Positions 8,411 through 16,582 of a stretch of 64,000 bases of DNA are shown here, piece by piece; the first letter of the stretch is position 1; every line of letters starts with the position of its first letter. Position numbers and translations under genes: made by a program. The notes beneath the pieces were generated by a model, which saw only the letters and a list, made by a program, of their open reading frames with translations, ran no database searches and was not told where the DNA came from. The stretch comes from Flavobacterium sp. 1 (GTDB lineage Bacteria; Bacteroidota; Bacteroidia; Flavobacteriales; Flavobacteriaceae): the NCBI RefSeq assembly GCF_002797935.1, contig NZ_PGER01000001.1, forward strand, positions 1,984,001 to 2,048,000, read 5' to 3'.

Positions 8411-10000
8411 TTACTTTATATCCCAGAATATTTTGGTGCTTAAATTATCATTTGCTTTAACAGCATTGTAATTAACCGTATTATAAACACTCTCTGAAAT
8501 TGGATATGTCCAGCGTGTTGGAGGTGTTTTTCTAACACTGCTTGTTTCATCCTCACGGAATGTTAAAGCTGGAAGTTTTAATCTTCTTTGTTCAGCCCAT
8601 GATTCATCAGCTTGCATCATATTGTAGTGAATATACTTTTGAAAAGCAATCAGCTTCAATTGATCTGCGGGCGTTGTAGCTCCAGCAAAATTTATAGTAG
8701 CAATATAAGCATCAATTTCAGCTGTTGTAGGCTCTATAGTTGGTTTCCAAGTAGTGTCATCAGCTTTATCCCCTAATCTTACATAGTATTCAACTGATTG
8801 TCTGATAGCTTTCTCAAAATAAGTTTTTGCTGAACCAGCATTACCTGTTCTTGAATAGTACTCAGCAAGAATCAAGTTTACCTCAGCAGCATTAATCAAT
8901 GTTCCAGGCAACCAATCATTATTACTAATTACAGAACTGTTGTAAATCGCTATTTTACCATCATTTATTAATTGATCCTGAGCACCAGATGTCAAACTCG
9001 GATCAAGTCCTTCATAAGTAGGAGCCACTACCAGTACTCCACCTAATACACGCGATCCCTTTTGAAACAACCAAGGTCTACGAGGGTCATTATTAGTATT
9101 CATATGATCAATCATAGGTTTTGGTGCAAGGCTATTATTTCCTTCCTCCATAGCACTATGAAAACCCGAAGTATCTAAATCGGTGTCTTGAGTATAAACT
9201 CTAAAAGCAATGTTTTCAGCATTTTCATCTACAATAATTCCACTAGCAATAATTTCAGCCATTTCTGTATTTGCTCTTGCTGTGAAAGCAGGAACTGCAG
9301 AAACTCTGTTCAATATTTTCAAACGCAAAGAATTACAATAGTTTTTCCAGCTCATTAAGCTTCCTTTATTGATCAAGTCTTGATTTTTGAATTCCAATTC
9401 CACACTAGGAGACAAAACAATTGAATTCAATTCGGCAGAGAAAGCTTTTAATTGATCCAATATCATAGTATATAGCTCAGTTTGGTTATCATACTTTGCT
9501 AATGCAGCATCATAATTACCTCCTGTTGAACTAATTTTACCAGCTTGAGAGAAAGGAATATCTCCAAAATTATCGATCATTTTTTGAGTATGATCGTATA
9601 AGTAAATAGTTGAAGTAATCATATAGATTCTATTTTCTGTCTGCGCAGCAGTTGGCAAAGAAGCCATCACTTTTTCTATCTCTCTATATTGAGTTAAAAA
9701 ATTGTAAAATCTATCCCATCTATAAACTGTTGCTGCTCCCGAAACATAGCGACCAGATGTATTTGTAAATCCATGTCCTTGAGTGTAAGTTAACGAAGTA
9801 GATCTTAGAACTGGGAAATAATTCCAATAGGATGGAATTACATCCTCAAAGTTGCTTTTCATGAATCCGGCATACTGCTTAGGTACAGTAGTTGTTTCAA
9901 CCGTAGATGGATTTGTATAGGCATCTGCAAAATCATCTTTCGAACAAGAGCTTAAAAAAACAGCTGCAGTCGTTAGCGATATATATAATAATTTTTTCAT
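8411..10000 (-). CDS. SusD/RagB-family nutrient-binding outer-membrane lipoprotein
   Basis: A 529-residue lipoprotein (lipobox FLSSC, Cys19) of the SusD-like_2 subgroup. It begins with the usual DFADAYTNPSTV segment, followed by TPR-like helices (for example YDHTQKMIDNFGDIPFSQAG and AAEVNLILAEYYSRTGNAGSAKTYFEKAIRQS near 365-395), and ends with the family-typical EQRRLKLPAL and RWTYPISESVYN. It caps the SusC barrel on the cell surface and binds the incoming glycan. It starts 32 bases after the SusC stop, so they are co-transcribed. Context indicates that N-glycans or glycopeptides are the ligand; the sequence alone does not show which. Confidence 0.93.
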   Translation of the reverse strand: MKKLLYISLTTAAVFLSSCSKDDFADAYTNPSTVETTTVPKQYAGFMKSNFEDVIPSYWNYFPVLRSTSLTYTQGHGFTNTSGRYVSGAATVYRWDRFYNFLTQYREIEKVMASLPTAAQTENRIYMITSTIYLYDHTQKMIDNFGDIPFSQAGKISSTGGNYDAALAKYDNQTELYTMILDQLKAFSAELNSIVLSPSVELEFKNQDLINKGSLMSWKNYCNSLRLKILNRVSAVPAFTARANTEMAEIIASGIIVDENAENIAFRVYTQDTDLDTSGFHSAMEEGNNSLAPKPMIDHMNTNNDPRRPWLFQKGSRVLGGVLVVAPTYEGLDPSLTSGAQDQLINDGKIAIYNSSVISNNDWLPGTLINAAEVNLILAEYYSRTGNAGSAKTYFEKAIRQSVEYYVRLGDKADDTTWKPTIEPTTAEIDAYIATINFAGATTPADQLKLIAFQKYIHYNMMQADESWAEQRRLKLPALTFREDETSSVRKTPPTRWTYPISESVYNTVNYNAVKANDNLSTKIFWDIK

Positions 10001-10032
10001 GTTATTTTTTTTTAAAATTATAATTTATCAAA

Positions 10033-13000
10033 TTAAAAAGATGCTCTCAACATACATCCAATACTTCTGGTAGCTGGATTCGTTCCCGCATTGCTTATAT
10101 TTTGAGACCATTTTGAACCCGCAGTAGTTGCCTCAGGATCCATATCCTTAATTGATCTGTAGATAAAGAACAAATTACGTCCATAAGCAGAAAAAGTAAA
10201 TTTAGAAGCGCCAATTTTACTAGCCCAGGCAGTTGGCAAATTATAAGTCAAGGATATTTCTCTCATTTTTATGTAGTTATTTTCCTGAATATATAATTCA
10301 TAACGGGAACTGCTGTATTGAGGTCCTCCCCAGTTATAAGTCATGTTATAGTAACCTGCCTGAGAGATTACATTAGTATTTGTAGCACCATCCGTAGTAA
10401 CTCCATTCATCAGCATACCATCACGGTATAAAGTTTGTCCTCCAGGTCCAGCAGTAGCACTATTAGCCACTTGAACCCCTTTACCATTTGCATCCATATA
10501 ATAAGTTAAACCTCCACGCTCATTAGTACTGTAGTTCAAAGATTCTTCTGTCAATCCCCTTGAAGTCATCCAGTTTACTCCTGTCGGCATCAAATAACCA
10601 CCATAAGAATAATCGATATTAACATCTAACGTTAAATTCTTATAAGTAAATGTATTCAACAAACCTCCCACACCTTGAGGTATAGCTGAACCGTATTTTT
10701 CCCATTTATCACCATCAATCATATAGAAACCATCAGAATCTACCATCTGATTACCATTAGCATCTGTCTTAACAGGATGTGCATAAATCCCTCCCATTGG
10801 GTCACCTACTACTGATTTCAATTGAGCAGCAGACCCATCAAAGTCAGCATGTAATAATTCATTTGCACCGTTAGCCAATTTTACCACTTTATTTACATTT
10901 TTAGCCCAGTTCAAAGTAAGATCCCAAGAGAAAGATGCAGTTTTTATAGGAGTTGCAGTCAAAGCAATTTCAACTCCCTGGTTATTTAATTCTCCAACAT
11001 TCGCAATTATTGACTTAGCTCCCGTTGTAGGTGCCAATGTCAAATCTAAAATTTGATCATAAATCTTTGCATTATAGTAGGAAAGGTCTAATCCTAGTCT
11101 ATTTTTAAAGAATTTAGTTTCAAAACCAATCTCATATTCATTTTTCATCTCAGGTTTTAAACTTTCATTACCATAATTGCTCACTGAATTAGTAATCAAT
11201 ACCGGAGTCTTTGTCCCTTGATCACCCAATGTAGTTTGGTTGAAAGCTACGTTACCCTTATAAATCTCTGCATAATTACCCACGATTCCCCAAGAAGCGC
11301 GTAATTTTGCATAACTAATTACCTCAGGTAATTCAAATGCATCTGATACTATAAACGATGAATTTACAGAAGGATAAGTAAAAGCATTATTATTAGGATT
11401 CATAGTAGAAGTTCTATCCTTTCTTATTGTACCTTCAAGGAATAAATAGTTTTTGTAATTACCACTAATAGTCCCAAATACAGCATCTTTTACGACTTCA
11501 TATTTTTTATCAGAACTTTTAGCAATATTTACAGAAGCATTCATATCATACCAGTTTCTAACACTCAAACCACCATCAGTAAATCTTGACAAACTAAATC
11601 CAGTTTCTTTTGTTGCTGTGTAACCAGCTGTGGCACCAACTTCGAAAGCTTCATTAATTTTTTTGTTGTAAGTCAACATCACATCACCATAAAGAATGTT
11701 GTAATCATTAGCATCCATTTGATAAGCACCACTTGCTGCATAAACTAAAGGCCTTTCATTTGGATTTTTAGTTTCCGTATTTACTGAAGTTAAATCTGTA
11801 GAAACGCGTCCACGTAATTTCAAATCTTTATAAATTGAATAGGTTTCAGTAACACTTGCTATCAAACGGTTTGTAATTTCGTCTTGTTGAATTGCATTTG
11901 TATTCCAAAAATAATCAGCAACATCTGCCTTGAAGCCATTACGGATGATATTTTCACTTGGAGTCAAACTTTGATTTGAACCAGTAACATATTTGTATCC
12001 TAAACTGGTTTGGTATTTAGCTTTGTACCAATCACCATTATCAAACGGACTTATCATACCAGTAAAGTTATTTATCAATCTATCCATACCAATAGCACGG
12101 TTATGAACATTTTGATTCATATAACTCACGATCACATCAGTTTTCAAATTTTCACCAGTTTTGAATGATGTATTCAAGTTAAGTGTATTTTTTTTATTCA
12201 TGTTACCCATACTCAAACCTTGAGATTCATTGTGTGTGTAAGAAAAACGAATATTGCTATTATCAGTATTATTAGAAAGCGCAACGTTTGTTACTTCATC
12301 CCATGCATCTTGGAACATGTTTTTGTATCCGTCTTTTTGAGGCGAATAAGGACGAATTACACCATCCCATGACATAACTGGCTGACCATCGAACCAAGGT
12401 CCAAAGTTATTACTACTATTTGAAACACCTCTGGTATCAGCAACTCCATCACCATTTGTATCATAATGAGCGAAACCGTCTGGTGCTAAAAATCCTGAAG
12501 AATAATTTGCATTTGTCCAGCCTGGACCTCTTTCATATTGAAATCTTGGCAAGTATGCTATTTGGTTATTTGAATAACTAGTATTGAAATCTATGCCAAA
12601 CCCTTTTTTCCCTTTACCAGATTTAGATGTAATCAATACAACCCCGTTTACTGCCTCAGAACCATACAATGCAGCAGCCGAAGCTCCTTTAAGAATGGAA
12701 ATATTCTCAATGTCTTCAGGATTAATATCCGCTAGACCATTGCTTCTAATACGCTGATCATTCCAATAATCATTATTCGTAGCAGCTCCATCACGAATTG
12801 GAACACCATCTAAAACAATAAGGGGCTGGTTTTTACCTGTAATAGAGTTAATCCCACGAATCTGGATATTGATATTTCCAGCTCCACCCGGAGTAGAAGT
12901 GATACGAACCCCTGGGGCTTTCCCATACATAGAGTTAGCGATAGTAGGTGAACCTGTCTTAACGATTGCTTCAGCCTTAATCACACTGGTAGCATATCCT

Positions 13001-13359
13001 AAAGATTTTTTTACTTTAGCTTGTCCAAGTGCAGTTACAACAACTTCATTAAGATTTTGAGAGGATGATATCAATGTTACATTAAGAGTAGCAGAACCTT
13101 TAAGTGTTATTTCCTTTGTCACATATCCTACATAAGAAACTACTAATACCGCAGACAAACTTGGCACCTCAAGACTATATACTCCATCAAAATCTGAAGA
13201 AGCGCCAGTTGGCGATCCTTTAACAACAATAGTGGCTCCTGGCAAAGGCATACCAGCGCCATCTGTAATTTTACCTGTAACTGTAATATTTTGTGATTTA
13301 GCATGTTGAAAACTAAATAAGCAAAACACAAGCAGTAGTTTTAATACTTTTTGAATCAT
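10033..13359 (-). CDS. SusC/RagA-family TonB-linked outer-membrane transporter
   Basis: An 1108-residue outer-membrane protein with a signal peptide (to about residue 22, HAKSQ). A carboxypeptidase-regulatory-like domain (about 24-90, NITVTGKITDGAGMPLPGAT) is followed by a TonB plug (about 115-245, including PLIVLDGVPIRDG and INPEDIENISILKGASAAALYG) and a beta-barrel ending in Phe (CMLRASF). No N-terminal anti-sigma-interaction (STN) domain is present, so sigma/anti-sigma signalling through this transporter is unlikely, consistent with a LytS/LytTR system in the locus. It imports oligosaccharides with the SusD partner encoded 32 bases downstream. It heads the operon; a shared 14-base element and a short palindrome lie upstream. 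Confidence 0.95.
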   Translation of the reverse strand: MIQKVLKLLLVFCLFSFQHAKSQNITVTGKITDGAGMPLPGATIVVKGSPTGASSDFDGVYSLEVPSLSAVLVVSYVGYVTKEITLKGSATLNVTLISSSQNLNEVVVTALGQAKVKKSLGYATSVIKAEAIVKTGSPTIANSMYGKAPGVRITSTPGGAGNINIQIRGINSITGKNQPLIVLDGVPIRDGAATNNDYWNDQRIRSNGLADINPEDIENISILKGASAAALYGSEAVNGVVLITSKSGKGKKGFGIDFNTSYSNNQIAYLPRFQYERGPGWTNANYSSGFLAPDGFAHYDTNGDGVADTRGVSNSSNNFGPWFDGQPVMSWDGVIRPYSPQKDGYKNMFQDAWDEVTNVALSNNTDNSNIRFSYTHNESQGLSMGNMNKKNTLNLNTSFKTGENLKTDVIVSYMNQNVHNRAIGMDRLINNFTGMISPFDNGDWYKAKYQTSLGYKYVTGSNQSLTPSENIIRNGFKADVADYFWNTNAIQQDEITNRLIASVTETYSIYKDLKLRGRVSTDLTSVNTETKNPNERPLVYAASGAYQMDANDYNILYGDVMLTYNKKINEAFEVGATAGYTATKETGFSLSRFTDGGLSVRNWYDMNASVNIAKSSDKKYEVVKDAVFGTISGNYKNYLFLEGTIRKDRTSTMNPNNNAFTYPSVNSSFIVSDAFELPEVISYAKLRASWGIVGNYAEIYKGNVAFNQTTLGDQGTKTPVLITNSVSNYGNESLKPEMKNEYEIGFETKFFKNRLGLDLSYYNAKIYDQILDLTLAPTTGAKSIIANVGELNNQGVEIALTATPIKTASFSWDLTLNWAKNVNKVVKLANGANELLHADFDGSAAQLKSVVGDPMGGIYAHPVKTDANGNQMVDSDGFYMIDGDKWEKYGSAIPQGVGGLLNTFTYKNLTLDVNIDYSYGGYLMPTGVNWMTSRGLTEESLNYSTNERGGLTYYMDANGKGVQVANSATAGPGGQTLYRDGMLMNGVTTDGATNTNVISQAGYYNMTYNWGGPQYSSSRYELYIQENNYIKMREISLTYNLPTAWASKIGASKFTFSAYGRNLFFIYRSIKDMDPEATTAGSKWSQNISNAGTNPATRSIGCMLRASF

Positions 13360-13395
13360 AATTAGGGTTTTTTTGTTAATATTTTCTTCAAATTA

Positions 13396-13412
13396 ATTAA
13401 CCGTAGGTTAAT
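13396..13412. promoter_or_regulatory. Palindrome in the susC 5' leader
   Basis: ATTAACC (13396-13402) and GGTTAAT (13406-13412) form a perfect 7-bp inverted repeat with a 3-base spacer, 36 bases before the SusC start codon. If the -7 guess at about 13428-13435 (TAGTTTTA, minus strand) is right, it lies in the untranslated leader near the start of transcription. It could be an mRNA hairpin or an operator. Confidence 0.45.
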
Positions 13413-13454
13413 AGTTTGTTAAATTTAAAACTATAATTTGTTATCGTTATATAA

Positions 13455-13468
13455 TTTCGACCAATGAC
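13455..13468 (-). promoter_or_regulatory. Shared PUL promoter element, susC copy
   Basis: Minus strand GTCATTGGTCGAAA. Related strings occur upstream of the three other PUL transcription units (38036, 42317, 44580), always in the orientation of the controlled gene. About 20 bases separate it from a -7-like TAGTTTTA, so it covers the -33 region. I infer an activator site; the LytTR regulator encoded in the locus is the best candidate. Confidence 0.55.
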
Positions 13469-13595
13469 AAATTTGAAAAGGTGTTAGTCTGTTTTTACTG
13501 TTTTTTTAAAACAAAAAAGCTTTATTTAACAACTTATTACTAATGAAAAACACAAGATGATAATTATTCTATAACAATTTGGCATATCCCTAAAT

Positions 13596-13633
13596 AAAAA
13601 ACATTAACCTTAAAATATAGGTTAATGTTTTTT
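13596..13633 (-). terminator. Terminator between the long GH operon and susC
   Basis: AAAAAACATTAACC (13596-13609) and GGTTAATGTTTTTT (13620-13633) form a perfect 14-bp stem with a T run on either strand. It lies about 275 bases beyond the GH3 stop and insulates susC from read-through. It could work in both directions. Confidence 0.8.
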
Positions 13634-13734
13634 GTTGTTTACTTAAAAAAATGTTGATAACGTTTTATATCTACCTTTGCATACCTTACTATAAATTACT
13701 GATTTTAAAGACTCAATAAGTTTTATATTTCTCA

Positions 13735-13850
13735 TAATACCACAAAATACAACTACAAAATAGGCTCTTTTATTTTCCTCCCCCAACCCTCTCCAAAAGT
13801 GAGCGATAAAACATTGGATTGTTTATATTTGTGTTTGGCATTAGTCTCAA
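13735..13850. repeat. Degenerate MITE-like repeat (family B)
   Basis: A diverged copy of the element at 40123-40224. Its left part (AATACCACAAAATACAACTA), its central CCAACCCTCTCC with a disturbed hairpin, and its right part (ATTGGATTGTTTATATTTG then TTTGGCAT) follow the same order and spacing. Limits are approximate because the terminal inverted repeats have decayed. Confidence 0.5.
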
Positions 13851-13907
13851 TTGGTATTTAAATACACCAATAAATAATTCTTAGTACTTAATTTGGAATT
13901 AAAAAGA

Positions 13908-16556
13908 TTAATTATTTACAACCTTAAAATTTAATTTTAACAAATCTGCAGAATTCCCTCCAACCATAACTTCAAAATCACCTGGTTCTACCACTCTCTT
14001 CATTTCTCTGTTCCAGATAGATAGTTCATCTGCCGTCAATATAAATTCTACCTTTTTTGTTTCGCCTTTTTCGACGAATAACCTTTTAAAACCTTTTAAT
14101 GTTTTTCTTGGAGTTGTTACGCTGCTGTAAACATCATTGATGTACAATTGTACAACTTCATCTCCACCGTAATTCCCAATATTTTTAACATTTACACTAA
14201 CTTTCAATTCTCCATCAGCTTTAATTTCTGTGGTATTGATGGCTAAATTTGAATATTCGAACTTAGTATAACTCAAACCATATCCGAATGTATAAAGCGG
14301 ATTTTCACTTTCTGAAACATATCTGTGAATAGCAGATGGTTTTTGATTATAGTATATAGGCAGCTGTCCAACAGATTTTGGAACCGAAATCGGAAGTCTT
14401 CCTGCAGGATTATAATCTCCAAATAAAACATCCGCTACAGCTCTTCCTCCAAATTCACCTGGAAACCATCCTTCAACAATGGCAGGGATATTCTCGCTAA
14501 TCCAGTTTGTAGAAAGGGGACGGCCGTTTAATAACACGCAAACTACGGGAGTTCCTGTTTTTTGAATTGCTTCAATCAATTCCTGCTGCATTCCGTGTAA
14601 ATCTAATGAAGCTACATCTCGATTTTCTTCAACCAATTCATTTGATTCACCTAAAACCATAATCGCAACATCTGCTTTTTTAGCGGCATCAATTGCAGGC
14701 TGAAAGTTTACTTTTTCGAAATTCCAGCGTAAGTGCGCTCTGGCTCCCCAGCCACCTTCCCACATTTCAATACGCACTTTATATTTTTTACCTGCTTCAA
14801 TGTTTTTTGGAGTTGTGACGATACTTGTAGCCCCTTTTGTCCAATTGTCAATAACCAATTGATCGTCAATCCACATTCTGATTCCATCATCTGAACTTAA
14901 ACCTAACCATCCGTCAAATGATTTGTCTGATTTTATATAACCTGTCCAGCGAATGGAGAAATCGTCATCTGTAACACCTGTTCCTGGAGACCATGGCCAG
15001 TCAAACTCTAATTGATTGTCAATACGAGTTAATGCAGGAGTTCCTTCAACATTTCTATTATTGAAATATTCTCCTTTTAATCCGTTCTGAGCATCATCCG
15101 GAGTAAATAAATATTTTGATGGAATAATTTGTCCTTTTACAATTAAAGGAACTCCTTCTTCATAAAGAACATTTGCCGTTTTTCCCACAAGTTGCTGAAC
15201 ACCTTCTAAAACCGTAGTTCCAACTTTATTTTTAACTGCATATCCTCCAAGTCTTGAAGCATTTGCATTTGGACCAATTACTGCAACCGTTTTAATGTCT
15301 TTACTTAAAGGCAAAATATTGTTTTCATTCTTTAATAAAACGATAGATTTATGACCCGCTTCTAAAGCGATATCCTGATTTTCTTTCGTATGAAAACGCT
15401 CTTTAATCAGGTTTTTATCGGTATATGGATTTTCGAATAAACCCAGTAAAAATTTAAGTCTTAAAACTCCTCCCGCAGCACGGTCTATTTGCTCCATTGT
15501 AAGCTTTTTTTCATTCACCAAATCAATAATCGTTTGCTGCCAAAACTCATTTGTAAAATCATAAAATTGCATATCAACTCCAGCAGCAATTGCAGTTCTG
15601 ATGCTTTCTTTTGGAGAGTCTGTAACATAATGAGTCGTTTGAAGATATTTGATAGCTCCCAAATCTGAAACTACAATTCCTTTAAAACCCCATTCTTTTC
15701 TTAAAACATCAGTCAAAAGCCAATGATTTGCCGCACAAGGAATACCGTCTAATTCTGAGTAAGCACACATGGTTCCCAGAGCGCCGCCTTTTTTAAATGC
15801 TTTTTCAAATGATGGTAAAAAATCCTGACGCGCAGAACGTTCTCCAACCAAAACCGGAGATGAATTTCCTCCCGCCTGCGGGATACCATGAACCGCAAAA
15901 TGTTTTGGTTCCGCAATAATAGAACGATCTGATCTTAAGTCTTCACCCTGCATTCCTTTTATCATCGCCAGACCAATTTCGCTATTCAGATAAACATCCT
16001 CACCAAATGTCTCGGCAACTCTTCCCCAGCGTGGCTCAAGACCAACATCTAAGTTTGGACCTAAGCCAAAATGAACACCATGAGCTCTGGCTTCAGTTCC
16101 GATTACTTTTCCAACTTTATCCATAAGAGCCGTGTCCCAGGTTGAACCTAAACCAATACTCATTGGGAAAGCGGTACTTCCGTCATCTAAATATCCATGA
16201 AGCATCTCACACATAATCAGCGCAGGAATTCTCCATTTATTTTTTTTAATAATTTCACTCTGAAGGTCATTGATCATCTTCGCCGAACGCGGGTAGATAT
16301 CATGAATAGCACCAATCCCCAGATTACCGATTTTAGCATCAGATTTGGTCTTAGAAAAATCTTCTTTATCTTTAAAATACTCACCTTTGTACATATCCAT
16401 CTGACGCACTTTTTCCTCCAGGCTCATTCGGCTTAATAAGTCTTTTACTCTGTCTTCAACAGGCATTTGAGCATCTTGGTATGGATATTTTTTCTGCGCT
16501 GAGGTTAGGTTAAAAAAACCTAAAGCCATTACGAAAATAATGGCTGTCTTTTTCAT
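13908..16556 (-). CDS. GH3 beta-glycosidase with PA14 insert
   Basis: A secreted GH3 enzyme. I start it at 16556, where MKKTAIIFVMALGFFNLTSAQ forms a clean signal peptide; an in-frame ATG at 16571 adds five residues. Domains in order: the TIM barrel with LGPNLDVGLEPRWGRVAETFGED and the nucleophile motif GIVVSDLGAI (Asp about residue 298), the alpha/beta sandwich, a PA14 domain inserted in it (roughly 475-620, including SDDGIRMWIDDQLVIDNW), and the fibronectin type III-like tail (YINDVYSSVTTPRKTLKGFKRL). GH3 enzymes with PA14 are often beta-glucosidases; beta-xylosidase or beta-N-acetylglucosaminidase activity would fit N-glycans better. Specificity is open. It is the last gene of the long operon, 26 bases after a GH92 gene. 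Confidence 0.9.
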   Translation of the reverse strand: MKKTAIIFVMALGFFNLTSAQKKYPYQDAQMPVEDRVKDLLSRMSLEEKVRQMDMYKGEYFKDKEDFSKTKSDAKIGNLGIGAIHDIYPRSAKMINDLQSEIIKKNKWRIPALIMCEMLHGYLDDGSTAFPMSIGLGSTWDTALMDKVGKVIGTEARAHGVHFGLGPNLDVGLEPRWGRVAETFGEDVYLNSEIGLAMIKGMQGEDLRSDRSIIAEPKHFAVHGIPQAGGNSSPVLVGERSARQDFLPSFEKAFKKGGALGTMCAYSELDGIPCAANHWLLTDVLRKEWGFKGIVVSDLGAIKYLQTTHYVTDSPKESIRTAIAAGVDMQFYDFTNEFWQQTIIDLVNEKKLTMEQIDRAAGGVLRLKFLLGLFENPYTDKNLIKERFHTKENQDIALEAGHKSIVLLKNENNILPLSKDIKTVAVIGPNANASRLGGYAVKNKVGTTVLEGVQQLVGKTANVLYEEGVPLIVKGQIIPSKYLFTPDDAQNGLKGEYFNNRNVEGTPALTRIDNQLEFDWPWSPGTGVTDDDFSIRWTGYIKSDKSFDGWLGLSSDDGIRMWIDDQLVIDNWTKGATSIVTTPKNIEAGKKYKVRIEMWEGGWGARAHLRWNFEKVNFQPAIDAAKKADVAIMVLGESNELVEENRDVASLDLHGMQQELIEAIQKTGTPVVCVLLNGRPLSTNWISENIPAIVEGWFPGEFGGRAVADVLFGDYNPAGRLPISVPKSVGQLPIYYNQKPSAIHRYVSESENPLYTFGYGLSYTKFEYSNLAINTTEIKADGELKVSVNVKNIGNYGGDEVVQLYINDVYSSVTTPRKTLKGFKRLFVEKGETKKVEFILTADELSIWNREMKRVVEPGDFEVMVGGNSADLLKLNFKVVNN

Positions 16557-16582
16557 TCTTAATCTTAACATAATCGTGTTTT

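Noticed and set aside
13672..13679. TACCTTTG, a perfect -7 match on the plus strand
   Set aside because: The nearest TTG is only 15 bases upstream and no plus-strand gene follows, so chance is the simpler explanation; an antisense transcript cannot be excluded.
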